A DNA stretch of 64,000 bases, taken from Pseudorasbora parva (Eukaryota; Chordata; Actinopteri; Cypriniformes; Gobionidae). A program made the position numbers and the translations under genes. The first letter of the stretch is position 1; each line of letters starts with the position of its first letter. The notes beneath the pieces were generated by a model. That model ran no database searches and was not told the origin of the DNA. It saw nothing but the letters and a program-made list of their open reading frames with translations. Of this stretch, positions 38,279 to 48,897 are shown in pieces. The stretch is taken from NCBI RefSeq assembly GCF_024679245.1, contig NC_090196.1, positions 9,884,361 to 9,948,360 on the forward strand, in the 5' to 3' direction.

Positions 38279-38880
38279 CAGCGACTTAAATGCAATGCAT
38301 TAGAAACCACAAATTTCTTGAATGCAGCAAACGTTTTTGTATTTTGCAAAAGTCTTCTATTGCACAAGTTTTTTCGCATGCAATGCAAAAGCACTTATTG
38401 CACCGTGAATTCTTATATGCAAAGCAAACGCGCTAATATCTTCATTGCACGAGATCTATGCAATGCAAAGACACTATCTCTTCAGTGCAATGTGAGTTTT
38501 TTAAGCAATGCAATGCAGAAGCAATAATCTCCTCATTGCACAAGTTTTTTTGCATGCAATGCAATGCAGAATAACTAATCTTATTGCACAAGGTTTTTCG
38601 TATGCAATGCAATGCATTGCGAAAGCACTTATCTCATCATTCCATCGCGAATTCTAACATGCCACACAAAACCGCTATTAACTTCACTGCACGAGATCTA
38701 TGCAATGCAAAGACACTGGCTCTTCGGTGCAATGCGAGTTTTTATGCAATGCGATGCAAAAGCAATAATCTCCTCATTGCACAAGTTTTTTTTCCATGCA
38801 ATGCAATGCAGAATAAACTAATCTTATTGCACAAGTTTTTCCGTATTCAATGCAATGCAAAAACACCTACTCTCAATGCA
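38279..38880 (+). repeat. Thirteen-subunit (602 bp) unit in A2
   Basis: Subunits 8, 1-6 are followed, near 38,600, by a jump from subunit 6 back to subunit 2 (TTTTTCGTATGCAATGC into GCGAAAGCACTTATC). Subunits 2-7 follow. The architecture is the same as the 613 bp unit of A1, but the junction sequence differs. Confidence 0.82.
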
Positions 38881-39116
38881 CAGCGACTTAAATGCAATGC
38901 AATAGAAACCACTAATTTCTAAAATGGACAAAATGTTATTGATGCAATGCATGCAAAAGTCTTCTATGCACGAATTTTTCGTATGCAATACAATGCAAAA
39001 GCAATAATCTCCTCATTGCTCAAGTTTTTGCATGCAATGCAATGCAGAATAAATAATCTTATTGCACAAGGTTTTTTTGTGTTCAATGCAATGCAAAAAC
39101 ACCTACTCTCATTGCA
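38881..39116 (+). repeat. Five-subunit (236 bp) unit in A2
   Basis: Order 8-1-5-6-7. Subunit 1 (GTCTTCTATGCACGAATTTTTCG) runs directly into subunit 5 near 38,985, so subunits 2-4 are absent. Confidence 0.83.
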
Positions 39117-41343
39117 CAGCGACTTAAATGAAACCACTAATTTCTTGAATGCAAAAATGTTTTTTGAATGCAATGCATGCAAATGTCTTCTATGCACGAT
39201 TTTTTTCGTATGCAATGCAAACAAAAGCACTTATCTCTTTATTGCACCGCGAATTCTTATATGGAAAGCATAAGCGCTTATATCTTCATTGCACGAAATC
39301 TATGCAATGCAAAGACACTGGCTCTTCGGTGCAATAAGAGTTTTTATGCAATGCGATGCAAAAGCAGTAATCTCCTCATTGCACAAGTTTTTTTTGCATG
39401 CAATGCAATGCAGAATAACTAATCTTATTGCACAAGGTTTTTCGTATTCAATGCATTGCAAAAACACCTACTCTCAGTGCACAGCGACTTAAATGCAATG
39501 CATTAGAAACCACTATTTTCCTGAATGAACAAAACGTTTTTGTATGCAATGCATGCAAAAGTCTTCTATGCACGAGTTTTTTCGTATGCAATGCAATGCA
39601 ATGCAAGAGCAATCTTCTTTTTATTGCACTGCGAATTCTAATATGGAACACAAAAGCGCTATTAACTTCATTGCACGAGATCTACGCAATGCAAAGACAC
39701 TGGCTCTTTGCTGCAATGCGAGTTTTTCATGTTATGCAAAAGCAATAATCTCCTCATTGCACAAGTTTTTTTGCATGCAATGCAATAACGAATAACTAAT
39801 CTTATTGCACAAGGTTTTTCGTATTCAATGCAATGCAAAAACACCTACTCTCATTGCACAGCGACTTAAATGAAACCACTAATTTCTTGAATGCAAAAAT
39901 GGTTTTTGAATGCAATGCATGCAAATGTCTTCTATGCACGATTTTTTTCGTATGCAATGCAAACAAAAGCACTTATCTCTTTATTGCACCGCGAATTCTT
40001 ATATGGAAGCATAAGCGCTTTATATCTTCATTGCACGAAATCTATGCAATGCAAAGACACTGGCTCTTCGGTGCAATAAGAGTTTTTTATGCAATGCAAT
40101 GCAAAAGCAATAATCTCCTCATTGCACAAGTTTTTTTGCATGCAATGCAATGCAGAAAAACTAATCTTATTGCACAAGGTTTTTCGTATTCAATGCATTG
40201 CAAAAACACCTACTCTCAGTGCACAGCGACTTAAATGCAATGCATTAGAAACCACTAATTTCTTGAATGCAAAAAAGTTTTTTGAATGCAGTGCATGCAA
40301 ATGTCTTCTATGCACGAGTTTTTTTAGTATGCAATGCAATGCAAAAGCACTCTTCTCTTTATTGCACCGCGAATTCTAATATCGAACACAAAACCTCTAT
40401 TAACTTCATTGCACGAGATCTACGCAATGCAAAGAGACTGGCTCTTTGCTGCAAAGCGAGTTTTTTATGCAATGCAAAAGCAATAATCTCCTCATTGCAC
40501 AAGTTTTTTTGCATGCAATGCAATGCCGAATAACTAATCTTATTGCACAAGGTTTTTCGTATTCTATGCAATGCAAAAACACCTACTCTCATTGCACAGC
40601 GACTTAAATGAAACCACTAATTTCTTGAATGCAAAAATGGTTTTTGAATGCAATGCATACAAATGTCTTCTATGCACGATTTTTTTTTGTATGCAATGCA
40701 AACAAAAGCACTTATCTCTTTATTGCACCGCGAATTCTTATATGGAAAGCATAGAGCTTATATCTTCATTGCACGAAATCTATGCAATGCAAAGACACTG
40801 GCTCTTCGGTGCAATAAGAGTTTTTTATGCAATGCAATGCAAAAGCAATAATCTCCTCATTGCACAAGTTTTTTTGCATGCAATGCAATGCAAAATAACT
40901 AATCTTATTGCACAAGGATTTTGGTATTCAATGCATTGCAAAAAAACACCTACTCTCAATGCACAGCGACTTAAATGCAATGCATTAGAAACCACTAATT
41001 TCTTGAATGAACAAAATGTTTTTGTATGCAATGCATGCAAAAGTCTTCTATGCACGAGGTTTTTCGTATGCAATGCAATGCAATGCAAAACAATCTTGCT
41101 TTATTGCACCGCAACTTCTAATATGGAAAGCATAGGCGTTATATCTTCATTGCACGAAATCTATGCAAGGCAAAAACACTGGCTCTTCGGTGCAATGCGA
41201 GTTTTTTAAGCAATGCAACGCAAAAGCAATGATCTCTTCATTGCACAAGTTTTTTTGCATGCAATGCAATGCAGAATAAACTAATTTTATTGCACAAGTT
41301 TTTCCGTATTCAATGCAATGCAAAAACACATACTCTCAATGCA

Positions 41344-41582
41344 CAGCGACTTAAATGCAATGCAATAGAAACCACTAATTTCTTGAATGAACAAAATGTT
41401 TTTGTATGCAATGAATGCAAAAGTCTTCTATGCACGAGTTTTTTAGTATGCAATAAAATGCAAAAGCAATAATCTCCTTATTGCACAAGTTTTTTTGCAT
41501 GCAATGCAATGCAGAATAACTAATCTTATTGCACAAGGTTTTTCGTATTCAATGCATTGCAAAAACACCTACTCCCAATGCA
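41344..41582 (+). repeat. Five-subunit (239 bp) unit in A2
   Basis: Order 8-1-5-6-7 with the junction variant TATGCAATAAAATGCAAAAG. An almost identical unit lies at 42,956-43,194, so this variant has itself been duplicated together with its neighbour. Confidence 0.85.
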
Positions 41583-41959
41583 CAGCGACTTAAATGCAAT
41601 GCATTAGAAACCACTAATTTCTTGAATGAACAAAATGTTTTTGTATGCAATGCTTGCAAAAGTCTTCTATGCACGAGTTTTTTCGTATGCAATGCAATGC
41701 AATGCAAAAGCAATCTTCTTTTTATTGCACTGCGAATTCTAATATAGAACACAAAAGCGCTATTAACTTCATTGCACGAGATCTACGCAATGCAAAGACA
41801 CTGGCTCTTTGCTGCAATGCGAGTTTTTTATGTTATGCAAAAGCAATAATCTCCTCATTGCACAAGTTTTTTTGCATGCAATGCAATGCCGAATAACTAA
41901 TCTTATTGCACAAGTTTTTTCGTACTCAATGCAATGCAAAAACACCTACTCTCAATGCA

Positions 41960-42195
41960 CAGCGACTTAAATGCAATGCAATAGAAACCTCTATTAACTT
42001 CATTGCACGAGATCTATGCAATGCAAAGACACTGGCTCTTCGGTGCAATAAGAGTTTTTTATGCAATGCAATGCAAAAGCAATAATCTCCTCATTGCACA
42101 AGTTTTTTTGCATGCAATGCAAGGCAGAAAAACTAATCTTATTGCACAAGGTTTTTCGTATTCAATGCATTGCAAAAACACCTACTCTCAGTGCA
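41960..42195 (+). repeat. Five-subunit (236 bp) unit with an 8/3 fusion
   Basis: Subunit 8 (GCAATAGAAACC) fuses into subunit 3 (TCTATTAACTTCATTGC) near 41,990, followed by 4-5-6-7. It has the same length class as the 8-1-5-6-7 units but arose through a different junction. Confidence 0.83.
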
Positions 42196-42955
42196 CAGCG
42201 ACTTAAATGCAATGCATTAGAAACCACTAATTTCTTGAATGCAAAAAAGTTTTTTGAATGCAATGCATGCAAATGTCTTCTATGCACGAGTTTTTTTAGT
42301 ATGCAATGCAATGCAAAAAAACTCTTCTCTTTATTGCACCGCGAATTCGAATATCGAACACAAAACCTCTATTAACTTCATTGCACGAGATCTACGCAAT
42401 GCAAAGAGACTGGCTCTTTGCTGCAATGCGAGTTTTTTATGCAATGCAAAAGCAATAATCTCCTCATTGCACAAGTTTTTTTGCATGCAATGCAATGCAA
42501 TGCCGAATAACTAATCTTATTGCACAAGGTTTCTCGTATTCTATGCAATGCAATGCAAAAACACCTACTCTCATTGCACAGCGACTTAAATGAAACCACT
42601 AATTTCTTGAATGCAAAAATGGTTTTTGAATGCAATGCATGCAAATGTCTTCTATGCACGATTTTTTTTGTATGCAATGCAAACAAAAGCACGTATCAAT
42701 GCAATGCACGTATTATTGCACCGCGAATTCTTATATGGAAAGCATAGAGCTTATATCTTCATTGCACGAAATCTATGCAATGCAAAGACACTGGCTCTTC
42801 GGTGCAATGCGAGTTTTTTAAGCAATGCAACGCAAAAGCAATGATCTCTTCATTGCACAAGTTTTTTTGCATGCAATGCAATGCAGAATAAACTAATCTT
42901 ATTGCACAAGTTTTTCCGTATTCAATGCAATGCAAAAACACATACTCTCAATGCA

Positions 42956-43194
42956 CAGCGACTTAAATGCAATGCAATAGAAACCACTAATTTCTTGAAT
43001 GAACAAAATGTTTTTGTATGCAATGAATGCAAAAGTCTTCTATGCACGAGTTTTTTAGTATGCAATAAAATGCAAAAGCAATAATCTCCTTATTGCACAC
43101 GTTTTTTTGCATGCAATGCAATGCAGAATAACTAATCTTATTGCACAAGGTTTTTCGTATTCAATGCATTGCAAAAACACCTACTCTCAGTGCA
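42956..43194 (+). repeat. Five-subunit (239 bp) unit, second copy
   Basis: Shares the AATAAAATGCAAAAG junction with 41,344-41,582. The preceding unit (from about 42,800) also resembles that before 41,344, including the shared CATACTCTCAATGC variant. This points to a ~1.6 kb segmental duplication inside A2. Confidence 0.83.
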
Positions 43195-43382
43195 CAGCGA
43201 CTTAAATGCAATGCATTAGAAACCACTAATTTCTTGAATGCAAAAAAGGTTTTTGAATGCAATGCATGCAAATGTCTTCTATGCACAAGTTTTTTTGCAT
43301 GCAATGCAATGCAGAATAACTAATCTTATTGCACAAGGTTTTTCGTATTCAATGCAATGCAAAAACACCTACTCTCATTGCA
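43195..43382 (+). repeat. Four-subunit (188 bp) half unit in A2
   Basis: Subunits 8, a fused 1/5 (GTCTTCTATGCACAAGTTTT), 6 and 7. At 188 bp this is half of the 377 bp monomer. Confidence 0.83.
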
Positions 43383-44207
43383 CAGCGACTTAAATGAAAC
43401 CACTAATTACTTGAATGCAAAAATGGTTTTTGAATGCAATGCATGCAAATGTCTTCTATGCACGATTTCTTTCGTATGCAATGCAAACAAAAGCACTTAT
43501 CTCTTTATTGCACTGCGAATTCGTATATGGAAAGCATAGGTCTTATATCTTCATTGCACGAAATCTATGCAATGCAAAGACACTGGCTCTTCGGTGCAAT
43601 AAGAGTTTTTTATGCAATGCAATGCAAAAGCAATAATCTCCTCATTGCACAAGATTTTTTGCATGCAATGCAATGCAGAATAACTAATCTTATTGCACAA
43701 GGTTTTTCGTATTCAATGCAATGCAAAAACACCTACTCTCAGTGCACAGCGACTTAAATGCAATGCATTAGAAACCACTAATTTCTTGAATGCAAAAAAG
43801 GTTTTTGAATGCAATGCATGCAAATGTCTTCTATGCACGAGTTTTTTCGTATGCAATGCAAAGCAAAAGCACTTATCTCTTTATTGCACCGCGAATTCTT
43901 ATATGGAAAGCATAAGCGCTTATATCTTCATTGCAGGAAATCTATGCAATGCAAAGACACTGGCTCTTCGGTGCAATAAGAGTTTTTTATGCAATGCAAT
44001 GCAAAAGCAATAATCTCCTCATTGCACAAGTTTTTTTGCATGCAATGCAATGCAGAATAACTAATCTTATTGCACAAGGTTTTTCGTATTCAATGCAATG
44101 CAAAAACACCTACTCTCAGTGCACAGCGACTTAAATGCAATGCATTAGAAACCACTAATTTCTTGAATGCACAAAAGGTTTTTGTATGCAATGCATGCAA
44201 AAGTTAG

Positions 44208-44376
44208 CGAAATATTATACGCAAAGCGCTAATTCTTAAATCCACATTGCTTTCTATGCTATGCAAAGGTACTCTCGTCGATGCACCGCGAGTTTTTATT
44301 TGCAATGCAGTCCAAAAGCGCTAATCTCTTCAATCTACAACGAGTCCTTATATGCATTTCCCCTTCGAAAGAAATC
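44208..44376 (+). repeat. Degenerate edge of array A2
   Basis: Matches the A1 edge at an offset of 38,377 bp (GCGAAATATTATACGC and so on). The array breaks off at GCATGCAAAAGT, 34 bp earlier in the subunit than in A1. Confidence 0.82.
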
Positions 44377-46567
44377 CATATTTGACCTAGAGGATATATT
44401 TCTGACCAAATACGAATCCACAGAAGTTTTTTTTTTTTTTTTACAATATATTATCTAGAAACCATCTGATATTAAATGGCCAGAAATATGTTCAGTAGTT
44501 AAATATGGAACCTTTTTGTGGCCGAATTTGTATGAATGTTTAGAATGTTAAAGCTCAGACTCACAGACTTCTTCAATGTTTCATCGCAGTTCAAGAATGA
44601 AATTTTGAACATTTCTAGCCAAAGACTCTTTACATTTTTATACAGAATTTATATACATGTATATGTAACTTATGACTTTCTGATGTTTTATCAAAAGTCC
44701 AAATGTGACTTTTTGAAGAAAAATTCTAACCCTGGATTCTATGAACTTGAACCTTCTCTTCATACAAATAGATTCCTTCTTATTGTTTCATAAGTGTATC
44801 AAGGATAAGTCTTTGAACTTGAACTTTAGAACTTTCTAATAGATTCTGTAGTCCAAGGATGACCTTTTGAACTTATTTATTGCAAAGAGTCTATGAACTT
44901 GAACTTTCTATACATAGTAATAGATTCATCAGTAGTTCAAGTGTGAATTTTTTTAAATACATTTTTGGCCAAGCAGTCTGTCAACTTAAAATGTGCAAAC
45001 TTATAGTGTTTCTTCAGAAGTTCAAACATGACTTTTTGAACTATTTTTTCTGACCCTGGAATCTATGAACTCGAACTTTCAATGCATACCAATAGACTCC
45101 TAATGTTTCATCAGTAGTTCAAGGATGAACTTTTAAACTTATTTTTTGCCAAAGGGTCTATGAACTGTAACTTTCTATACATAGATTCAACTTTCTATAC
45201 ATATGACTTCATGGTGATTCTTCAGAAGCTTAAACATGACTTTTTGAACTATTTTTTTCTGACACTGGAATATATGAACGTGCAACTTTCTATGCATACC
45301 AATAGACACCAAATGTTTCATCAGTAGTTCAAGCATGACTTTTTGTGAAAAATAAAAAAAATCTTACCCTAGATTCTATGATCTTGAACTTTCTATACAT
45401 AGTAACAGTCATCAGTATTTCAAGGGTGAAATTTTGAACTTTTTTTTACCAGAGTCTTTGAACTTGAGCTTTCTATGCATAACAATAGACTCGAAATATG
45501 ATTAAGGAATTATTTTAAAAAATATTCTGACCCTTGATTTGAAAAACTTGAACTTTCTATTCATACGAATAGATTCCTTCTGTTGTTTCATAAGTAAGTT
45601 CAAGGATGAACAGTTGAACTTATTTTTGCTAAGAGTATTTGAATTTGAACTTTCTAATCCTTCTGTAGTTTCATCAGCAGTTGAAGGATGAGTTTTAAAA
45701 AAAAACATTCTGACCCTGGATCCTATGAACTTGAACTTTCTATACATAGTAACAGTCATTCTTATCCTTCTGTAGTTTCATCAGCAGTTGAAGGATGAGT
45801 TTTAAAAAAAAACATTCTGACCCTGGATCCTATGAACTTGAACTTTCTATACATAGTAACAGTCATCAGTATTTCAAGGGTGAAATTTTGAACTTATTTT
45901 TTTTTTACCAGAGTCTTTGAACTTGAACTTTCTATATATACTAATAAATTCCATTGTTCAAGGATGAACTTTTAAACTTATTTTTGAACTTGAACTTTCT
46001 ATATACGAATAGAATCCTTCTGTAGTTGAATGATTATTTTCTTACTATTAGTAGTTGAAGGATTACTTTAAAAATAAAAAATAAAAAATTCTGACCATGG
46101 ACCCTATGAAATTGAACTTTCTATACATAGTAATAGATTCATCAGTAGTTCAAGTGTGAATTTTTGAATAAATGTTTTAGCCAAAGAGTGTTTGAACTTT
46201 ACATGTATAAAATCACTTATGGCTTTATGGTGTTTCTTCAGAAGTTCAAACATGACTTTTTGACCAAAAAAATCTGACCCTGGATCCTATGAATTTGAAC
46301 TTTCTATACATAAAAATAGACTCCTTATATTTTATCAGTAGTTCAAGGATGAGCTTTGAACTTATTTTTTCCAAACAGTCTATGAACTTGAGCTTTCTAT
46401 GCAAACAAATAGACTAATAATTAAATATTTACTTAATATTGACTTTTCAAAGAAAAAATGACTTTTTATGAAAAATAAAACTTCTGACCCTGGATCCTAT
46501 GAACTTGAACTTTTTATATATGGTAATAGATTCATCATGTGAAATTTTGAATACATGTTTGGCCAAG
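44377..46567 (+). repeat. Family C block, third copy (C3)
   Basis: Collinear with C1 from end to end (offset 38,377 at the left, 38,382 at the right) and nearly identical. Differences are single bases (e.g. CATACAAATAG for CATACTAATAG near 44,762; GAAGCTTAAAC for GAAGTTTAAAC near 45,226) and poly-A or poly-T lengths. No gene is visible; the frame at 44,536-44,793 is the counterpart of that at 6,161-6,418. Confidence 0.92.
44427..44442 (+). repeat. Poly-T tract (16 bp)
   Basis: Counterpart of the 19 bp tract at 6,049-6,067. Confidence 0.9.
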
Positions 46568-47452
46568 TCTATTCAAACACTTACACTGTGTCCAATTTTC
46601 AAAAATTCATAAAAACATTTCCTTTATAGGTTTGCTCATTCAGTCATTTGATATTTGTTCATAGTTACCATGACAATTACTGTATTTATTCACAAGTCAT
46701 TTTACTGTATAGTTTTGGAGAAAAGTACAGTCAAATTCGCCCCAAAAATTCATTGAAGCACTTGCACTCTCCAATTTTCAACAATCCATAAAAATATTTC
46801 CTTTATAGGTTTGCTCATTCTGTCATTGGATATTTGTATAGAGTGACCCTGACTATTTTTGTATTTATGTGCACGTCATTTTACTGTATAATTTTAGAGA
46901 AAAGTACAGTCCAATTTGCCCCAAAATTCATTTAAGCAATTGCACTGTCCCATTTTCAAAAATTCATAAAAATCTTTCCTTTATAGGTTTGCTCATTCTG
47001 TCCTTTGATATTTGTTCAGAGTGACCCTGACTATTACTGTATTTATGTACAAGTCATTTTACTGTAAAGTTTTAGAGAAAAGTACAGTCCAATTTGCCCC
47101 ACAATTCATTCAAGCACTTGCACTGTCCAATTTTCAACAATTAATAAAACTCTTTCCTTTATAGGTTTGCTCATTCTGTCATTTGATAATTGTTTAGAGT
47201 GACCCTGACTATTACTGTATTTATTTACAAGTCATTTTACTGTATAGTTTTAGAGAAAAGTACAGTCGAATATGCCCCAAATATCAACGTGCATTCACAA
47301 ACTTACACTGTCCCATTTTTTCAAAAATTCATAAACAATTTACTTCATAGGTTTTCTCATTCTGTCATTTTAAATTTGTTCAGAGTGACCCTGAATATTA
47401 CTGTATTTATTTACAAGTCATTTACTGTATAGTTTTAGAGAAAAGTACAGTC
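46568..47452 (+). repeat. Leading-edge B monomers next to C3, with one extra monomer
   Basis: Same C/B junction as at 8,186. Around 47,006-47,183 there is one 178 bp monomer not present in B1 (it includes CTGTAAAGTTTTAGAG and CCCCACAATTC). It explains the offset step from 38,382 to 38,560. Confidence 0.85.
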
Positions 47453-48897
47453 GAATATGCCCCAAATATCAACGTGCATTCAAATACTTACACTGTCCCA
47501 TTTTTTCAAAATTCATAAACAATTTTGCTTCATAGGTTTTCTCATTCTGTCATTTGAAATTTGTTCAGAGTGACCATGAATATTACTGTATTTATTTACA
47601 AGTATTTTTACTGTATAGTTTTGGAGAAAAGTGCAGTCAAACTCTCCCCAAAATTCATTCAAGCACTTACAGTCCAATTTTCAAAAATATCATAAAAATC
47701 TTTCCTTTATAGGTTTGCTCATTCTGTCCTTTGATATTTGTTCAGAGTCACCCTGACTATTACTGTATGTAGTAACAAGTCATTTTACTGTATAGTTTTG
47801 GAGAAAAGTACAGTCAAATTCGGCCCAAAATTCATTCAAGGACTTACAGTGTCCAATTTGCAAAAATTCATAAAAATCGTTCCTTTATAGGTTTGCCCAT
47901 TCTGCCATTTGATATTTGTTCATGGGGACCCTGACTATTACTGTATTTATTTACAAGCCAGTTTACTGTATATTTTTGGAGAAAAGGGCAGTCAAACTGC
48001 AAATAATCTGTCTATTCAAACATTTACATTGTATCCAATTTTCAAAAATTCAAAAAATCTTTCCTTTATAGGTTTTCTCATTCTGTCATTTAATATTTGT
48101 TTAGAGTGACCCCGACTATTACTGTATCTATGTACAAGTCATTTTACTGTATAGTTTTAGAGAAAAGTACAGTCGAATATGCCCCAAATATCAACGTGCA
48201 TTCAAATACTTACACTGTCCCATTTTTTCCAAAATTCATAAACAATTTTGCTTCATAGGTTTTCTCATTCTGTCATTTGAAATTTGTTCAGAGTGACCAT
48301 GAATATTACTGTATTTATTTACAAGTATTTTTACTGTATAGTTTTGGAGAAAAGTGCAGTCAAACTCTCCCCAAAATTCATTCAAGCACTTACAGTCCAA
48401 TTTTCAAAAATATCATAAAAATCTTTCCTTTATAGGTTTGCTCATTCTGTCCTTTGATATTTGTTCAGAGTGACGCTGACTATTACTGTATGTAGTAACA
48501 AGTCATTTTACTGTATAGTTTTGGAGAAAAGTACAGTCAAATTCGGCCCAAAATTCATTCAAGGACTTACAGTGTCCAATTTGCAAAAATTCATAAAAAT
48601 CTTTTCTTTATAGGTTTGCCCATTCTGCCATTTGATTTTTGTTCATGGGGACCCTGACTATTACTGTATTTATTTACAAGCCAGTTTACTGTATATTTTT
48701 GGAGAAAAGGGCAGTCAAACTGCAAATAATCTGTCTATTCAAACATTTACATTGTATCCAATTTTCAAAATTTCGAAAAATCTTTCCTTTATAGGTTTTC
48801 TCATTCTGTCATTTAATATTTGTTTAGAGTGACCCCGACTATTACTGTATTTATGTACAAGTCATTTTACTGTATAGTTTTAGAGAAAAGTAGAGTC
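47453..48897 (+). repeat. 723 bp four-monomer unit in tandem, second location
   Basis: GAATATGCCCCAAATAT starts lie at 47,453, 48,175 and 48,898, 722-723 bp apart. This is the counterpart of 8,893-10,338, so the four-monomer duplication happened before the super-repeat duplicated. Confidence 0.89.

Larger units (their letters stand above)
38228..44207 (+). repeat. Satellite A array, second copy (A2)
   Basis: Same monomer and subunits as A1. CAGCGACT anchors lie at 38,279 (TACAGCGAC), 38,881, 39,117, 39,482, 39,859, 40,224, 40,597, 40,964, 41,344, 41,583, 41,960, 42,196, 42,579, 42,956, 43,195, 43,383, 43,747 and 44,124. Spacings fall into classes: 364-383 (eight subunits), 236-239 (five), 188 (four) and 602 (thirteen). 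Units with GACTTAAATGAAACCAC lack about 12 bp of subunit 8 and account for the 364-367 bp values. The unit order differs from A1, so the two arrays have been reshuffled since they separated. Confidence 0.96.

Noticed and set aside
40571..41209. Open frame of 212 codons in A2, and similar 100-159 codon frames in A1 and A2
   Set aside because: The predicted product just cycles through subunit translations rich in C, N, A, M and Q. Equivalent frames in neighbouring units break at different places, and no domain or codon-use signal is seen. Stop-poor repeat explains it.
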